The translations under genes and the position numbers were made by a program. This document shows positions 1 through 7,926 of a stretch of 51,266 bases of DNA, one piece after another. The DNA is from Actinomycetota bacterium (lineage in GTDB: Bacteria; Actinomycetota; Thermoleophilia; Solirubrobacterales; 70-9): positions 1 through 51,266 of the forward strand of contig JAFDWO010000001.1 of NCBI GenBank assembly GCA_018268415.1. Reading direction: 5' to 3'. The notes under the pieces were generated by a model that was not told where the DNA came from, searched no databases, and saw only the letters and a list, made by a program, of their open reading frames with translations. Position 1 is the stretch's first letter, and every line of letters starts with the position of its first letter.

Positions 1-98
1 ACGAAAGGGTCCGGGAAGGGTGACGTTCTCACGGTCCTCGTCACGGATCGGGCGCTTTGGATCCCTCTTCCATACGTGACCGTGACGGGGGTCCGACC

Positions 99-135
99 TC
101 CTCCGGTCCCCGGGCCTTCTCCCGGGACCGGAGGA
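99..135. repeat. imperfect inverted repeat
   Basis: The arm TCCTCCGGTCCCCGGG (99-114) pairs with CCCGGGACCGGAGGA (121-135), with one bulged base and a six-base loop. It could form a stable hairpin. No gene ends immediately beside it, so a terminator role is not shown. Confidence 0.5.
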
Positions 136-239
136 TCACGGGAGTCCGACCTTCCTCCCGTCCCCGTGCCGCCTCTTTCACGAACCCCTTACCGTCCCTG
201 TGCCCTCTTCCCCCCGCACCCCTCCGTCCCGCCCGGGAG

Positions 240-396
240 GCAACTCGGACGGGCGGGGGCGCCCGGGGCCGCGCCCGCCGCACCTCGGACGGCCGCCCCG
301 ATCCCGAACCACGTCCGTCTTCCGTCACACCCCCGTGTTGATGGGCCGAAAACTCAAGCCTGGCTTGAGTTTTCGGCCCATCAACATCTCGGACGG
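240..396 (-). repeat. CGTCCGAGTTGC-like motif copies (left end)
   Basis: On the reverse strand the motif CCCGTCCGAGTTGC occurs at 240-253, with degenerate copies at 280-292 and 385-396. The same motif recurs seven times at the right end of the window in the opposite orientation, so the two flanks carry related repeats pointing in opposite directions. Confidence 0.55.
319..386 (+). repeat. dispersed palindromic element, copy 1
   Basis: A conserved flank CTTCCGTCACAC (319-330) precedes a perfect 25-bp inverted repeat (336-360 and 362-386) separated by one base. The outer stem reads TGTTGATGGGCCGAAAACTC and the tip is CAAGCC/GGCTTG. Copies 2 (37492-37559) and 3 (44568-44634) share the flank and outer stem. 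This copy lies about 70 bp beyond the end of the phosphopantetheinyl transferase gene. Confidence 0.9.
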
Positions 397-454
397 CCGG
401 GGGGGCGCGGACCACGCCCCGCCCTGCGGTCTCACCACCTGGGGCCGGTTCTGG

Positions 455-1051
455 TCAGGCCCAGGTTCTGATCGTGATCTGCGGTTCGACGACGCCCGCG
501 ACGGCGGTGTCGAGCGCGACCGCGGCGGCGTAGCCCGGGCCGATCTCGAGCTGCCAGGCGGCCACCTCGGGTCCGGGCGGCCGACCGAAGACGCCCGTGC
601 CGGTGCACTTGACCCGCGCCTCGTGGCGGGCCCAGGCGCGGTAGAAGACCGGTTCGCGCTCGGCCGCACCGGCGGCGGCGACGGCGGCCGCGTCAGCAGC
701 GGGCAGCCCCCGCCCGGCCAGCCGGAGGAGGTCACGCCGCGGCCGCAGGCGCTCGACGTCGACGCCGACCTCGACCCCGCCGGGAGCGATCGCGACCAGC
801 GCCAGGTCGCCCGAGTGGGAGAGGTTGAACGAGAGGCGCTCCGGCGCGGTGGCGAGCCGCGGCTTGCCGTCCTCGCCGCTGCTCAGCTCGACCGCCGCCC
901 CGCCGCGCCCCGGCTTGTCGGGCCGGCCCAGGTAGTCGGCCAGGATCGCGGCAAGGGCCCGCCGCGCGTCTCCGCGCCGGTCGTCCCCGGTGAGCTCGAC
1001 GCGCCAGATATGGAGCTCACCATGCGCCGGAAGCTCGCGTCCCGTTCTCAT
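455..1051 (-). CDS. 4'-phosphopantetheinyl transferase (Sfp type)
   Basis: The product (198 aa) should transfer the phosphopantetheine arm of CoA to a serine on an acyl or peptidyl carrier protein in the cytosol. Visible family signatures are NLSHSGDLALVAI (residues 76-88), the Mg-binding GVDVE (96-100) and W-x3-E-x3-K (W140, E144, K148). I chose the ATG at 1051 because the downstream HIWRVEL is the usual N-terminal strand of the family; an ATG at 1108 would add 19 unrelated residues. It is transcribed away from the glycan genes and no carrier-protein substrate is in view, so it may not belong to the glycan pathway. Palindrome copy 1 lies downstream. Confidence 0.88.
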   Translation of the reverse strand: MRTGRELPAHGELHIWRVELTGDDRRGDARRALAAILADYLGRPDKPGRGGAAVELSSGEDGKPRLATAPERLSFNLSHSGDLALVAIAPGGVEVGVDVERLRPRRDLLRLAGRGLPAADAAAVAAAGAAEREPVFYRAWARHEARVKCTGTGVFGRPPGPEVAAWQLEIGPGYAAAVALDTAVAGVVEPQITIRTWA

Positions 1052-1111
1052 CTCGTCAAAAAGTCCGTGGGGTCTAATGGATATCCGATGGCCGTGACCA
1101 CCGTGCATAAG

Positions 1112-1897
1112 ATGGACCCGATGGAGTCACCCGCGGTGGCAGGGACCGCCTGGCTGGTCCTGCCTACTTATAACGAGGCTGCCAACATCGCCGCGATCGT
1201 CGAGGCGGCCCGCTCGAACCTTCCGGCCAACGCTCGCATCCTGGTCGTCGACGACAACTCGCCGGACGGCACCGGTCGGATCGCCGACGAGCTGGCCGCC
1301 GCGGACCCGGCGATCGAGGTTCTCCACCGCGCCGGCAAGGAAGGTCTCGGCCCCGCCTACATCGCGGGCTTCCGGCACGCGCTCGCCGCGGGGGCCGACT
1401 TCGTGCTGGAGATGGACTCCGACTTCTCCCACGACCCGGCCGACCTGCCGCGGCTCCTGGCCGCGGCCGAGACCGCCGACCTGGTGATCGGGTCCCGTTA
1501 CGTCACCGGCGGGCAGGTGGCCGAATGGAGCCTCCTGCGGCGGCTGATCAGCCGCGGCGGCAGCCTCTACGCGGGCCTCGTCCTCGGCGTCCGCCAGCGT
1601 GATCTGACCGGTGGCTTCAAGTGCTTCCGCCGCGCGGTGCTCGAGGCGATCGACCTCGACGCCGTCGGCGCCAAGGGGTACGTCTTCCAGGTCGAGATGA
1701 CCTATCGGGCCCTGAGCAGCGGTTTCACGGTACGCGAGATCCCGATCACCTTCCGTGATCGCCGGTACGGCGAGTCCAAGATGTCCGCCGCGATCGCCCT
1801 CGAGGCCACCTGGCAGGTGCCGCTCCTGCGTCACCGGATCGCCCGCGACGGTTCGCGGGCCCGGCGCTCGCTGCCGGCCCCAGCGCCGCGATCCTAG
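1112..1897 (+). CDS. polyprenol-phosphate mannosyltransferase-like GT2
   Basis: A 261-residue GT2 enzyme of the Dpm1 type that would transfer a hexose, most likely mannose, from a nucleotide sugar to polyprenyl phosphate at the cytoplasmic membrane face. Motifs are LPTYNEA (17-23), VVDDNSPDGTG (45-55) and the metal-binding MDSDFSHDP (101-109), followed by LTGGFKCFRR and a FRDRRYGESKM stretch typical of the family. No C-terminal membrane domain is present. The ATG at 1112 is preferred; in-frame ATGs at 1088 and 1121 are alternatives. It is followed by a second lipid-sugar synthase and a membrane protein, which suggests a supply line for lipid-linked donors used outside the cell. Sugar specificity is inferred. 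Confidence 0.85.
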   Translation: MDPMESPAVAGTAWLVLPTYNEAANIAAIVEAARSNLPANARILVVDDNSPDGTGRIADELAAADPAIEVLHRAGKEGLGPAYIAGFRHALAAGADFVLEMDSDFSHDPADLPRLLAAAETADLVIGSRYVTGGQVAEWSLLRRLISRGGSLYAGLVLGVRQRDLTGGFKCFRRAVLEAIDLDAVGAKGYVFQVEMTYRALSSGFTVREIPITFRDRRYGESKMSAAIALEATWQVPLLRHRIARDGSRARRSLPAPAPRS

Positions 1898-1947
1898 CTA
1901 TCGTCCCGGCCCGAGGGCCTCGGTGCAGGCCTTGTTCTGGACCTACC

Positions 1948-2682
1948 GTGGCCACGCTTTCGATCGTCATACCGGCGTACAACGAGGAGACACGCCTGCC
2001 GGCGTTGCTCAAGGCCCTGGCGTGTGACGGCGACTCCGCCGCCGCCGCGGCGGGGATGGAGCTGTCCCAGGTCCTGGTCGTCGACGACGGCAGCACGGAC
2101 CGCACCGCGACGATCCTGAAGGCGGGTGCGGCGGAGAACGCGGAGCTCCTGCCGGTGTTCGACTATCACCGCAACCGGGGCAAGGGCGCCGCCTTCGCCG
2201 CCGGAGTCGCGCACGCGCAGGGCGACTTCGTCCTGCTCGCCGACGTCGACCTCTCGACGCCGCTCTCCGAGCTCCCCAAGCTCACCGCCGCGATCGACTC
2301 CGGCGCCGACATCGCGATCGGCTCGCGCAACGTCGACGGCGCCGTGGTCGAACGCGGGCCGCGCCACCGCAAGGTCCTCGGCGACAGCTTCAACACCCTC
2401 GTCCGCGGCCTCACGGGGCTGCGGCTGCACGACACCCAGAACGGCTTCAAGCTGTTTCCCACCGACGTCGCCAAGCGGCTGGTCGCCGACCAGATCTGCC
2501 CCGGCTTCGCCTTCGACGTCGAGCTTTTGATGCGGGCCGACCGCGAGGGCCTCTCGACCGCCGAGGTGCCGATCATCTACCAGCACGACTCCCGCTCCAG
2601 CGTCCGGGTCGCCTCGGCCGGCGCCGGGATGCTGCGGGACGTCTGCGGCCTGGTCTGGCAGATCAGGGTCCGGGGACGATGA
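1948..2682 (+). CDS. dolichyl-phosphate glucosyltransferase-like GT2 (ALG5 type)
   Basis: A 244-residue GT2 enzyme resembling ALG5-type polyprenyl-phosphate beta-glucosyltransferases. Visible are IPAYNEE (8-14), VVDDGSTDRTA (44-54), the N-R-G-K-G-A loop (76-81) and the DVD metal motif (99-101) in LLADVDLSTP, plus DTQNGFKLF, which is characteristic of the family. Translation starts at a GTG 50 bp after the mannosyltransferase-like gene. The stop overlaps the ATG of the membrane protein at 2679 (ATGA), so the two are probably translationally coupled. The likely product is a polyprenyl-phosphate hexose consumed by GT-C enzymes; that pairing is inference. Confidence 0.85.
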   Translation: MATLSIVIPAYNEETRLPALLKALACDGDSAAAAAGMELSQVLVVDDGSTDRTATILKAGAAENAELLPVFDYHRNRGKGAAFAAGVAHAQGDFVLLADVDLSTPLSELPKLTAAIDSGADIAIGSRNVDGAVVERGPRHRKVLGDSFNTLVRGLTGLRLHDTQNGFKLFPTDVAKRLVADQICPGFAFDVELLMRADREGLSTAEVPIIYQHDSRSSVRVASAGAGMLRDVCGLVWQIRVRGR

Positions 2683-4631
2683 GCGGCGAGGGAGCGGCCC
2701 CGGTCGCGGCCGAGCGCGCCGGCCGGTGGGAGGGCCTCCGCGATCCGACCGTGGTCGCGATCGCGCTCTACACCCTGGTCACGCTCGGCGCCCTCATCGC
2801 GGGCTACTTCGCGCTGTTCACCCAGTTCGCGCCCTACGACGACGAGGGCACGCTGCTGGTGACGTTGAACGCCTTCGCCCACGGGCACACGCTCTACAAC
2901 GACATCTACACGCCTTACGGCCCCTTCTACTACGAGCTGTTCGGCGGCCTGCTGGCCCTGTTCGGCCACGACGTCACCACCGACATCAGCCGCACCACGG
3001 TGCTGGTGATCTGGGTCGGGATGAGCCTGGTGTCCGGCATCACCGCGCAGCGGCTGACCGGCCGCCTGGAGCTCGGGCTGACCGCGATGATCGCCGCCTT
3101 CGCGACCCTCTTCGTGCTCACCGGCGAGCCGATGCACCCGCAGGTTCTCTGCGTCATCCTGCTCGGGCTCTTCGTCGCCCTGGCGGTGTTCGGGCCCGGC
3201 CGCCGCAGCAGGCTGCTCTGGACCGGCGGCGCCGCGGGCGCGTTGCTGGCGGCGCTGGTCCTGACCAAGCTCAACCTCGGCGTGCTCGCGGTCGCCGCAA
3301 CGGTGGTCGCCGCCGCGGTCACGGTCGAGCCGCTGGCGAACCGGCCCTGGATCCGCTGGCCGGTGACCGCCGGCGCCCTCCTCCTGCCGGTGGTCCTGAT
3401 GGCTCAGGACTTCAGCGTCGAATGGGTCCGCAACCTGGCCGCGATGGAGGTCCTGGCGACGCTGGCGATCCTGGTCGCCGCCTGGTCGATCCGCCCGTCG
3501 CGTGGCGAGCCCGACGAGGTGACGCCACGCTGGCTCGTTGGTGCCGCGGTCGGCTTCGTCGTCGCCTTCGTCGCGATCATGGCCGCGATCCTGCTCGACG
3601 GCTCGACCCTCGCCGAAATCTACGAGGGGATGGTGACCGAGGCGCAGCGGGTGCGCGAAGTCAACATGACCGAATTCCCGAACCCCGCGGCGGCGGTCGA
3701 CTGGGCCCTCGCCGCGGTCGCCGCGGCGGCCATCGCGGTGCGGCTGCGGTGGCCCGACCGGCCCTCGGTCTGGCCCGGGTTGCTGCGCGCCGCCGCCGGC
3801 CTCGTGATCTGGTTCTCGATCGCGAAGATCGCCCCGATCGGCCTCAATCCCTCGGTCGGCAACCCGGACTCGCCGGCCGCGGTGCTGGCCTGGGTCGCGG
3901 TGATCCCGCCCGGCGGGGTGGTCGAGAGCCCCTACAAGCGGTTCCTGCGGGTGCTGCTGCCCGCCCTGGCGGTTGCCGAGACGATGCAGGTCTACCCCGT
4001 CGCCGGCAGCCAGATGGGGATCGCGGCCTTCGTCTACGTGCCGGTCGGCGCCCTCTGCCTCGCCGACGCGCTGACCTCGTTGCGCCGCTGGAGCGAGTCC
4101 CGCGGCGGCCTTGCCCTACAGCGCCTCGGCATCGTCGTCGGCGTCCTCGGGGCGGCCCTCGCGGTCGATTTCGCGATCAACTCGATCGCCCGGCCGGGGG
4201 TCAACGGCGCGATCGCCTACCGCCACCAGAAAGCCCTGCCGTTCCCCGGCGCCACCGCTCTCCGCCTGCCCCCCGAAACCGCCGAAACCTACGAACGGCT
4301 GATCAACCTCGTGCACGAAAACGACTGCACGACCTTCATCGGCTACCCGAACATCGACAGCTTCTACCTCTGGGCCGGGATCGAACCGCCGGTGCCCTAT
4401 GCCCCCGGCGCCTGGGTCAACGCCCTCGACTCCGAACGCCAGCAGCGGATCGTCGAAGAGCTGAAAAAGTCGCCCCGCCCCTGCCTGATCCGCAGCGACG
4501 CCCGCGCCGAACTCTGGCTCCGCGGCGCCCCCGCCCCGGACCGCCCGCTCGCCCGCTACGTCCTCAACGATTTCCGACCGGTGGCCGAAGTCGGCGAATT
4601 CCAGTTCGAGCTGCCCGCAGCGGGGCAGTGA
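2679..4631 (+). CDS. multi-pass membrane glycosyltransferase-like protein (GT-C fold)
   Basis: A 650-residue polytopic membrane protein. After a short cytosolic N-terminus and the first membrane helix (about residues 25-47) comes an extracytoplasmic loop with FAPYDDEGTLL and YTPYGPFYYE, the acidic and aromatic loop usual for GT39/GT-C enzymes that use polyprenyl-phosphate sugars. The last ~150 residues are soluble. It is coupled by ATGA to the ALG5-like synthase. The final 68 bp overlap the end of the convergent methyltransferase gene, and a perfect 14-bp hairpin (4634-4665) follows the stop directly. Glutamate codons shift towards GAA in the 3' part. The exact reaction cannot be read from sequence. 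Confidence 0.75.
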   Translation: MSGEGAAPVAAERAGRWEGLRDPTVVAIALYTLVTLGALIAGYFALFTQFAPYDDEGTLLVTLNAFAHGHTLYNDIYTPYGPFYYELFGGLLALFGHDVTTDISRTTVLVIWVGMSLVSGITAQRLTGRLELGLTAMIAAFATLFVLTGEPMHPQVLCVILLGLFVALAVFGPGRRSRLLWTGGAAGALLAALVLTKLNLGVLAVAATVVAAAVTVEPLANRPWIRWPVTAGALLLPVVLMAQDFSVEWVRNLAAMEVLATLAILVAAWSIRPSRGEPDEVTPRWLVGAAVGFVVAFVAIMAAILLDGSTLAEIYEGMVTEAQRVREVNMTEFPNPAAAVDWALAAVAAAAIAVRLRWPDRPSVWPGLLRAAAGLVIWFSIAKIAPIGLNPSVGNPDSPAAVLAWVAVIPPGGVVESPYKRFLRVLLPALAVAETMQVYPVAGSQMGIAAFVYVPVGALCLADALTSLRRWSESRGGLALQRLGIVVGVLGAALAVDFAINSIARPGVNGAIAYRHQKALPFPGATALRLPPETAETYERLINLVHENDCTTFIGYPNIDSFYLWAGIEPPVPYAPGAWVNALDSERQQRIVEELKKSPRPCLIRSDARAELWLRGAPAPDRPLARYVLNDFRPVAEVGEFQFELPAAGQ

Positions 4632-5574
4632 GACGCCAGGAGATGGAGCGTTCCATCTCCTGGCGCAGGCGCACGTTCTCGGCGATGGTCGCGTGGGCGG
4701 CGGTGATCTGCTCGCGTTGGTCATCCATCACGGCGCGCACGCGGGCGTTGTCCTCGCGCAGCCGCAGGGTGTCGTCGCGCAGCTGTTCGACGTTGTACTG
4801 AAGGGCGGCGATCTCGCGCGGCTCGTCGGGCTCGAGGCGCTCCAGCTCCTCGACCGTGATCGTGCCCGACTTCTTGCGTAACAAGGCCATGCCGTGGCCG
4901 AAGGGCGGGTCGCCGCCCTGGATCGGGTTCAGGGTGACGACCTCGAAGGCGCGGCCCCAGTGAGCCCGGATCCACCACTCCGAGTTGAAGGCGATCGGCC
5001 CGCCGAGCTCCCACGGGTAGCCGTAGAGCACGGGGTTCATCCCGACCCGGTCTCCGTCCCAGGTGTCTCCGGTGAGCGAGTTGAGCATGCCCTCGCCGAG
5101 GAACGAGAGCAGCATCAGGCCGCCGTCGGCGAGCACCCGGTGGTGTTCGGCCATCCAGCCCGCCCAGTTGTCGGTGAAGTGGGTGTAGACGCTGAAGGCG
5201 TAGATCAGGTCGAAGAAGCCGTCCTCCTGCGGCAGCTTGGCCTCTTCCTCCGTCGCGAAGAAGTGAAACGGCGGTTCCAGGTTCGCCTGCAGCCAGTCGA
5301 TGCTCGGCCGGTCGATGTCGCAGCCCCAGAACTCGGCCCGCTCGGCCTCGGGCAGGAACTGGCGGATGACCCGCCCCGATCCACAGCCGAAATCCAGCGT
5401 GCGCCTGCCGGTCCAGTCCCAGTCCTCGGGGAGGAAGTCCTCGATCATCGCGCGGTGCACGCGACCGGTGGATTCGAACACCGCGCCCGGATCCTCTTCG
5501 CCCATCGGACCGATCCGCTGCAGCAGGTCGTTGGGCGGGATCGGCAGCGGCGATGACGGTCTATGCGGCGGCAC
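4564..5574 (-). CDS. class I SAM methyltransferase with coiled-coil tail
   Basis: A 336-residue cytosolic SAM-dependent methyltransferase, presumably acting on a sugar of the glycan. The SAM-binding motif LDFGCGSGR is at residues 60-68, followed by GCDID (84-88) and a DLIYAFSVYTHF core. After the catalytic domain come a heptad-rich coiled coil (about 260-310) and a basic tail containing SISWRLTAPLRAAR. It is a paralogue of the methyltransferase at 25243-26244. I place the start at the GTG at 5574: a TAGCGT box ends seven bases upstream and the N-terminus then matches the paralogue, whereas an upstream GTG at 5619 would overlap the divergent gene. The methyl acceptor is unknown. Confidence 0.85.
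   Translation of the reverse strand: MPPHRPSSPLPIPPNDLLQRIGPMGEEDPGAVFESTGRVHRAMIEDFLPEDWDWTGRRTLDFGCGSGRVIRQFLPEAERAEFWGCDIDRPSIDWLQANLEPPFHFFATEEEAKLPQEDGFFDLIYAFSVYTHFTDNWAGWMAEHHRVLADGGLMLLSFLGEGMLNSLTGDTWDGDRVGMNPVLYGYPWELGGPIAFNSEWWIRAHWGRAFEVVTLNPIQGGDPPFGHGMALLRKKSGTITVEELERLEPDEPREIAALQYNVEQLRDDTLRLREDNARVRAVMDDQREQITAAHATIAENVRLRQEMERSISWRLTAPLRAARTGIRRLRPPVGNR
4634..4665 (+). terminator. hairpin directly after membrane protein stop
   Basis: CGCCAGGAGATGGA (4634-4647) and TCCATCTCCTGGCG (4652-4665) form a perfect 14-bp stem with a four-base loop, two bases beyond the stop at 4629-4631. There is no clear U-tract. On the other strand the same bases encode the QEMERSISWR tail of the methyltransferase, so the hairpin sits inside a convergent gene. 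Confidence 0.55.
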
Positions 5575-5599
5575 GGGCGGAACGCTAGCGTTCAGGCCT
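5575..5599. promoter_or_regulatory. 25-bp divergent promoter with palindromic -10
   Basis: The perfect palindrome AACGCTAGCGTT (5581-5592) supplies TAGCGT on both strands: 5586-5591 forward, eight bases before the ATG at 5600, and 5587-5582 reverse, seven bases before the GTG at 5574. Neither gene has a Shine-Dalgarno sequence. Both transcripts would begin at the start codon (leaderless), and the two -10 elements overlap. Confidence 0.55.
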
Positions 5600-6685
5600 A
5601 TGCGACGTCTCCTGATCACCGGTGGGGCCGGTTTTGTCGGCTCGAATCTCGCTGTGCAGCTCGCGAAGCGCCATCCCGACCTCGAAGTGATGGTCCTTGA
5701 CAGTCTCTACCGTAGGGGCTCCGAGCTGAATCTGCCCCGCCTCCAGGGAGCCGGCATCGAGGTCGTCCGTGGCGACATCCGAAACCCCGAGGATCTGGTG
5801 CGGCTGCCAAAGATCGACGCGATTGTCGAGTGTTCGGCCGAGCCTTCGGTGATGAGCGGTGTCGATGGTGACACCGGGTTCCCGGTCCACACGAACTTGA
5901 CGGGCGCCTACAACTGCCTCGAGCTGGCTCGCCGGGATGGCGCCTTCCTCGTCTTTCTCTCGACCAGCCGCGTCTACCCGATCGAGCCGCAGCTGGCGCT
6001 TGATCTGGAAGAGAGCGAGACCCGCTTCGAGATCGCTGCTGAGCAGGCGGTCACGGGTGTTTCGCCCGCCGGCATCGCCGAGGACTTCCCAATGGGGTCA
6101 GGCCACCGGTCGCTGTACGGAGCAACGAAGTTCGCAGCCGAGATCCTGCTTGAGGAGTACCGATCCGACCTCGGCGTCCCGGCGGTCGTCAACCGTTGCG
6201 GCGTCATTGCCGGTCCCTGGCAGATGGGCAAGGTCGACCAGGGTGTATTCGCCCATTGGATCCTTGCCCACCATTACCGCAACCCGTTGACCTACATCGG
6301 TTTCGGAGGGCTTGGGAAGCAGGTGCGAGACCTCCTTCACGTCGATGACCTCGTTGATCTGGTCGAGCGTCAGCTGCTCGATCCGACTTTGTGGGATGGT
6401 CGTACCGTGAACGTTGGTGGTGGCCGCGACTGCAGTCTCTCGCTCCGGGAGACGACCGAGATCTGCCGGCGCCTGACCGGCAACGAGGTGGAGATCACCC
6501 CGGTCCCCGAGATCCGGCAGGGAGATGTGCCTATATACATCTCCGATTGCCGCAAGTTGTTTGGCGACGACGATTGGCGGCCACAGCGGGACCCCGAGAC
6601 TATCCTGAGGGACTTCTACGATTGGGTCCTGACCGATGAGGATCGGATTGCCCAGGCCCTGGAAATTAAAGCCCCTGCGTCCTGA
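5600..6685 (+). CDS. SDR sugar epimerase, CDP-paratose 2-epimerase-like
   Basis: A 361-residue extended short-chain dehydrogenase acting on a nucleotide sugar with bound NAD. The Rossmann motif TGGAGFVGS is at residues 7-15, the active-site serine/threonine lies in STSRVY (121-126) and the YxxxK pair in YGATK (173-177). The later GKQVRDLLHVDDL and RQGDVPIYISD segments resemble CDP-paratose (tyvelose) 2-epimerases. No enzymes for CDP-3,6-dideoxyhexose synthesis are in the window, so substrate assignment is tentative; a dTDP- or GDP-sugar is possible. It starts at the ATG at 5600, probably leaderless. Confidence 0.8.
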   Translation: MRRLLITGGAGFVGSNLAVQLAKRHPDLEVMVLDSLYRRGSELNLPRLQGAGIEVVRGDIRNPEDLVRLPKIDAIVECSAEPSVMSGVDGDTGFPVHTNLTGAYNCLELARRDGAFLVFLSTSRVYPIEPQLALDLEESETRFEIAAEQAVTGVSPAGIAEDFPMGSGHRSLYGATKFAAEILLEEYRSDLGVPAVVNRCGVIAGPWQMGKVDQGVFAHWILAHHYRNPLTYIGFGGLGKQVRDLLHVDDLVDLVERQLLDPTLWDGRTVNVGGGRDCSLSLRETTEICRRLTGNEVEITPVPEIRQGDVPIYISDCRKLFGDDDWRPQRDPETILRDFYDWVLTDEDRIAQALEIKAPAS

Positions 6686-6753
6686 GGCAGTGGCCGTTTG
6701 AGAAGGCAACGGGCACGGACGCGCATCTTCGTCGGATCGATCGACTAGTAGGC

Positions 6754-7926
6754 CTAGGTCGCGGTTACCCGGCGCTCGCGCAGCCTGGTGATCGGACTGC
6801 CGGAGCGCAGTGAGAGCCAGGTACGTAGTCGTTTGCGGGCAGGCATCTCGACTGTGATGTGTAGGCCAACTGCGAAGGCGAGGGTCGCACCCAGGACCAT
6901 CCCTTCGAAGATGATGCGCGACAGCGAACCGTCTTCGATCCACTTGCCGCCCCCGAGGTAGGCGATCATGGGCTCGTGGATCAGATAAAAGGCGTAGGAC
7001 GCCTCGCCGAGCAGAACGATTGCGGGGAGCGCAAGCAAACGTGGCAGGGGCGTGCGGGGTGCCACGGCGAGGCCAAAAATCAGGCAAGTCGCTGGGATCG
7101 CGTAAGCGATATCCCAGCTCCATGCAGTGATGAAGAGTTGGCGCCAGGCCATCAGGGCGACGATTGCGAGTGCCGCAAGCGGTGTGAGCCAGCGACAGAC
7201 TCTGACCGCTAGGGGGCGACGACCAGCGGTGACGAAGAGCCGGGCCGCGAGGATGCCAAGCGTGAAGTCACCGAGGCGGGTGAGCGGCGTGCGATAAAGC
7301 CAGCGATGGGCGGAGTCGGCTTCGAAGACCGAGAGGTCACCCCTACCTGTTGCGACGAACCAGGCCGCCAGTCCGGCAACCAGAGCGGCGACGAATACGG
7401 CCGCTACCAATATCTGCGGCGGGGTTCGGAGGCGCGCAATCACCGGGACGAGCAGCGGGAAGCAGGCATAGAGGAAGAACTCGACGCTGACCGACCAGGC
7501 AGGTGCGTCGAAACTAAAGGCATTGGTCACGTTCGGATCCCAGGCTTGTATCGCGAGCGCGTTGCGCCACCAGCCGTCGATCGACGCCCCATTTGCCTGG
7601 AGGTTTAGAACGATGAACGCAAGGACCAGGAGGTAGACAGGGTAGACACGCGCGAAGCGCGCAACCAGGAATTCGTAGACACTGCAGGCTTTGGGTCGGG
7701 CGAGATCGTCGAAGTAGTTGAAGGCGAGAACGAACCCAGAGAGAACGAAAAAGATTGTTACGCCGCAATACCCCGATTCGAGGAATGAGCCGATGAAACC
7801 AGGAGCGCCGGCGGGAGCGCTCAGATGGTTGAAGTAGACGAAGACGGCTGCGAATATTCTCAGGCCGGTGAGAGCCGGGAGGCGCCGGTCGGAGTGGATT
7901 GGAGCGCGGGCGTTCAAGGTGTTCAC
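6754..7926 (-). CDS. acyltransferase family 3 membrane protein
   Basis: A 390-residue integral membrane O-acyltransferase (acyltransferase 3 / OafA family) likely to add acetyl or a similar group to a surface sugar. Family landmarks are LPALTGLRIFAAVFVYFNH near the N-terminus, FFVLSGFVLAFNY, FLVARFARVYPVY and WSVSVEFFLYACFP. The catalytic histidine of the usual R-x10-H pattern is probably the H in FNH. No C-terminal SGNH domain is present. The GTG start at 7926 overlaps the stop of the upstream membrane gene (GTGA), so it is the second main gene of an operon starting with the leader ORF at 9442. Codon choice is less GC-extreme than in the flanking rml region. Confidence 0.88.
   Translation of the reverse strand: MNTLNARAPIHSDRRLPALTGLRIFAAVFVYFNHLSAPAGAPGFIGSFLESGYCGVTIFFVLSGFVLAFNYFDDLARPKACSVYEFLVARFARVYPVYLLVLAFIVLNLQANGASIDGWWRNALAIQAWDPNVTNAFSFDAPAWSVSVEFFLYACFPLLVPVIARLRTPPQILVAAVFVAALVAGLAAWFVATGRGDLSVFEADSAHRWLYRTPLTRLGDFTLGILAARLFVTAGRRPLAVRVCRWLTPLAALAIVALMAWRQLFITAWSWDIAYAIPATCLIFGLAVAPRTPLPRLLALPAIVLLGEASYAFYLIHEPMIAYLGGGKWIEDGSLSRIIFEGMVLGATLAFAVGLHITVEMPARKRLRTWLSLRSGSPITRLRERRVTAT

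Larger units (their letters stand above)
1..454. other. gene-free left flank with repeats
   Basis: I find no convincing gene before the phosphopantetheinyl transferase. The stretch holds GTGACGG-like degenerate repeats (1-100), an imperfect inverted repeat (99-135), three reverse-strand copies of a CCCGTCCGAGTTGC-like motif (240-253, 280-292, 385-396) and palindrome copy 1 (319-386). Open frames here run on both strands at once, as expected of very GC-rich DNA, and show no recognisable protein. Confidence 0.6.

Noticed and set aside
1-454. Short proteins sharing an MGRKLKPGLSFRPIN-like peptide at 340-390, 37510-37560 and 44570-44620
   Set aside because: The shared peptides are translations of the palindromic element in several frames, not conserved genes.
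200-1111. Long forward open frame upstream of the mannosyltransferase-like gene
   Set aside because: It runs antisense through the phosphopantetheinyl transferase, whose motifs are clear, and has no recognisable protein; it is a by-product of high GC.
2726-4801. 691-codon forward frame overlapping the membrane protein in another frame
   Set aside because: Arg/Pro-rich shadow of the membrane protein gene; it lacks hydrophobic segments and any motif.
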